From: Chara braunii
Lineage: Eukaryota > Streptophyta > Charophyceae > Charales > Characeae
Direction of reading: 5' to 3'
DNA: 31,588 nt
Assembly (NCBI GenBank): GCA_003427395.1
Contig: BFEA01000028.1
Coordinates: 1,852,639 to 1,884,226, forward strand
In this document: piece after piece, positions 29,206-31,588 of the stretch
Layout of the letters: every line of letters starts with the position of its first letter
Numbering within the stretch: the first letter of the stretch is position 1
Notes under the pieces: generated by a model
Database searches by the model: none
Told to the model about the DNA's origin: nothing
The model's input: only the letters and a program-made list of their open reading frames with translations
Program-made: the position numbers and the translations under genes

Positions 29206-31588
29206 CAGAGAGGATGGTGAGAAGGCGACGCAGGGCAGCGACATGGAGGGTGAGTCGCTCCTGACGAGCCAGGAGCATGCTCAAGTCCAGAAGAGAGGAC
29301 ACAACGTCCTCGCAAGTAGCGAGCTACTCGATGCAACGGGCTGAGCGAATGGCTCGACGCGTCGGTAGTCGCGGCGGGGAAGGAGGGGAGACGGTGGTAT
29401 GCGGAGGCGTAGACGGTACTGCGACAGAGGGCTGAGTACACTCTGTCGAGTCCTGCGATACCTCAACTCCAGTAGCGAGAGGGGCGAACCGCGACGGAGA
29501 TGTCGGGAAGCCCACACCTGAGGAGGGCGCAGGTGTACACTGCACCGTAGCTAGGAAGCGCCGCGGGGATGCGAGGCGCCGAGGGGGGACTGAGCACGAC
29601 GCTGGCGGGAAAGGTCAGCGTAGTGGCGGTCAAGGGCAGTGGTGTAAGGGCACCGCGAGGAGGTATGACCGTCCTGACGGCATCGCAAACACCCACGTCG
29701 GCCCATAATAGCCGCGTGCTCCTCAGCGGAAAGGACACCGCGAGGAGGAACAAAGCCCTGAGGGAGGTCCTGCTGAGGGACCTCAGGGGGCGACGCGCCA
29801 GCGTGACCAGGGTGGTTGCGTGTCCGGGAAAGGGCAGAGAGGATAAGCTGGAGGCGCTCAGCCATAGGGAGAGTAGGGTCCTCCAGGTGGTGCTGGACGG
29901 CATCGCCAAGGTCGAGGTCATCGCTATGATCACCCTCTGGCGACGACGGGGCACCAGCGTTCTGCGCGCCATACTCGAGCGCGCTGAAGCGGCGCGAGAA
30001 GTGGCGGCCCTGCTGCGTGGGACGGTGGGGGCGACCGCGGAACGGCGTTGGGAAGTGCCGTGAGAGGAGGAGGCGTAACCCGTGCGCTGAGGCTGGGAGG
30101 AGGAGGCGGGGTGAAGACGGGCTCGCATCCGCTCATGGTTCCTGGCGGCCTCGTAAGCTTGCGGGGCCGATGTGAACTCGTACTGCCATGGCTCGGAGCG
30201 GTACTTGAGCGGGAGGCTGGCCAAGAAACGATCGATAAGGGCAGCCTCGGGAAGGAACGCCACGTCACAAACCAGGCGGGCGTCCTGAAAAACCTGGATG
30301 TGGCAATCCAGGCCGGCAGCGCCACCAGAGCCGGACCAGCGTGTACTGACGACACGCTCGAAGGCATCAGTCATGTCATATCGGGTTCCCAAGTGATCCT
30401 CAAGGAACGCCTGGAAATCCATGAAGGTCGGAGTCCGACCCTCACGCAGGGAGTAAGCATAGAAATCCTCCCAGGCGTCGAAAGGAGCACCATGCAAGCG
30501 CGTGGAGAGGTGACCCACCCACGTGTCGGGTGTGGCGCCCATGAGCTGGAGCGTGCGGGTGGCACACTGCAGCCACCTAGACACGCGTATGCCTGTACCG
30601 CCATACAAGGGAATGTCCGACAAGCGGATGAGTGGTGCGCCACCATTTTGGTGGCGAGGGAAACGGGGAGCAGGGGACTGCGCTACGGCGCAATAAGTCG
30701 GTGCAGGTCCTGGAGGAGGAGGCGCAACTGACTGTATCCCCGACCGCATGGTGGAGCGGCGGGGGAAACAGCAGCAGGCTACGCGGGAGCTGCGGTAGAA
30801 GAGGTCGCAACAACCGAGGGGATGGGGAGAAGGTAGGATGGAGATGGGTAGGGTGCAGGGCGAGGGAAGCGAGCCTGCATGGAAGGAAGAATAGAGGACG
30901 AAGGGGGTGCGCCGAAAGGCGCGGCCACCTGTGAGGGTGGGGGTGGCTGAAGGCGTGAGAGGGCGAGGTCGGCCCGGAGCTGGGCGATCACGTCCTCGAG
31001 ATCTCGAACGTAGGTCGAGCGAGGTGTGGCAGGAGGAGACGCATGAGCAACGCGAGGCATCCCACAAGGGGTAGAGCCAGATGGCGCTGCGGTCGCGCGA
31101 AGAGGGGGGAGAAGTGGGGCACCTGGAAAAGCTGAGACCATGGTAGCGGGTTGTGGTCCCGTGGCCGTCGTGACCGGAATCTGGGCGGGTGCGTCCGTGG
31201 ACTGAGGGAGGGCCTGACTCGTGGCGGCCGTCGTCCTAGGGGCGTGGACAGTCACCAAGATGGCCGGGTCGGGGGCGGCGGAGGAGGAAGCTCCGCCGTG
31301 GCCACCCCGTCGGAGGACGGGGGACCCGGACTGGGAGCTAGGAGATGGAGGACACGCAGCATCGTGGAGTTGCTGCACGCCGGCGGCAAGGGTCGCCACC
31401 TGCGCCTGTAGGGAGCGAGGGTCGTGAGTTGCGCCTGGATGGGCGCAAGGGTCGCGAGTTGCGCCTGCATAGGCGCAAGGAGGGAGGTGAGGAGGGTGTG
31501 CAGATCCCCCTGGGGCTGATGGCCCTGGTCCGCCGGCACGGGTGTGGAGCCCGATGCCGTGGTCATCGCCGTGTCGGCGGCGTGTGAC
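29206..31588 (-). pseudogene. Element B gag, partial at window edge
   Basis: Starts beyond the window; the first visible ATG is 31566 (MTTASGSTP), homologous to an internal Met of A gag. The capsid-like region reads TLQLMGATPDTWVGHLST, FDAWEDFYAYSLREG and SLPLKYRSEPW. The zinc knuckle (29650-29691) is canonical: CLRCRQDGHTSSRC. Frameshifts lie near 31400, 31060 and 30050, and a TAG near 29324 replaces a Gln codon kept in A. The N-terminal part carries QAQLATLAP-type repeats that are more numerous than in A. Confidence 0.88.

Larger units (their letters stand above)
23746..31588 (-). mobile_element. Element B: Ty3/gypsy chromovirus, same family as A, 5' end outside window
   Basis: Same order, orientation and sequence family as element A, from the 3' LTR (23746-24059) to the N-terminal part of gag at the window edge. 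The 5' LTR, PBS, leader and probably gag start lie beyond 31588. The 5 bases before the LTR are AGAAT, so that word is expected after the missing 5' LTR. B is better preserved than A in integrase but has stops and deletions in RT and RNase H. Ambiguous bases occur at 26324, 26333, 26336, 26342 and 27784. Confidence 0.94.

Overview
This is eukaryotic nuclear DNA dominated by transposable elements. It holds one large, strongly biased single-exon coding block. The likely source is a land plant or streptophyte alga. Supporting signs are two chromodomain-bearing Ty3/gypsy elements, one with a primer-binding site resembling the initiator-Met type used by plant elements, degenerate TTTAGGG-type telomere motifs, and a fragment matching the conserved body of U6 snRNA. 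I cannot name the species from sequence alone.

Layout. 1-1980: compound microsatellites, a 20-bp minisatellite, GATCGAG-rich simple sequence, and three imperfect ~100-bp hairpins; two of these are the same family in opposite orientation. 2071-2147: an assembly artefact of G, A, T and C homopolymer blocks plus Ns. 2148-6798 (minus): the N-terminal ~1,540 codons of an uncharacterised, very charged, probably nuclear protein, cut off by the artefact. 6799-8540: its presumed upstream region, a 3'-truncated U6 pseudogene flanked by 16-bp direct repeats, and small tandem duplications. 8540-9807: AT-rich cluster of direct and inverted GC-hairpin repeats. 10536-10617: a hammerhead-ribozyme-like core with a non-contiguous stem I.

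11406-21553 (minus): a complete but dead Ty3/gypsy chromovirus, element A. Its 314- and 308-bp LTRs end in the inverted repeat TGTAGCGGAC (one end degenerated) and it is bounded by the perfect 5-bp target duplication CTCAG. Its order is LTR, PBS, ~2-kb leader, gag, protease, RT, RNase H, integrase, chromodomain, ~1.1-kb 3' untranslated region, LTR. Stops and frameshifts break it throughout. The leader carries a tRNA(Leu)-like SINE head, telomere-like motifs and a three-copy motif. 21554-23745: unannotated spacer with a 131-bp repeat pair. 23746-31588 (minus): a second element of the same family, element B. It has its 3' LTR and most of gag-pol; the 5' end lies beyond the window. B has deletions in RT and RNase H, so neither copy looks able to move alone.

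The most unusual signals are the hammerhead-like core, the U6 pseudogene, the foldback hairpins, the GC-hairpin cluster, and recurrent C-to-T type nonsense mutations, including one tryptophan codon hit differently in the two elements.
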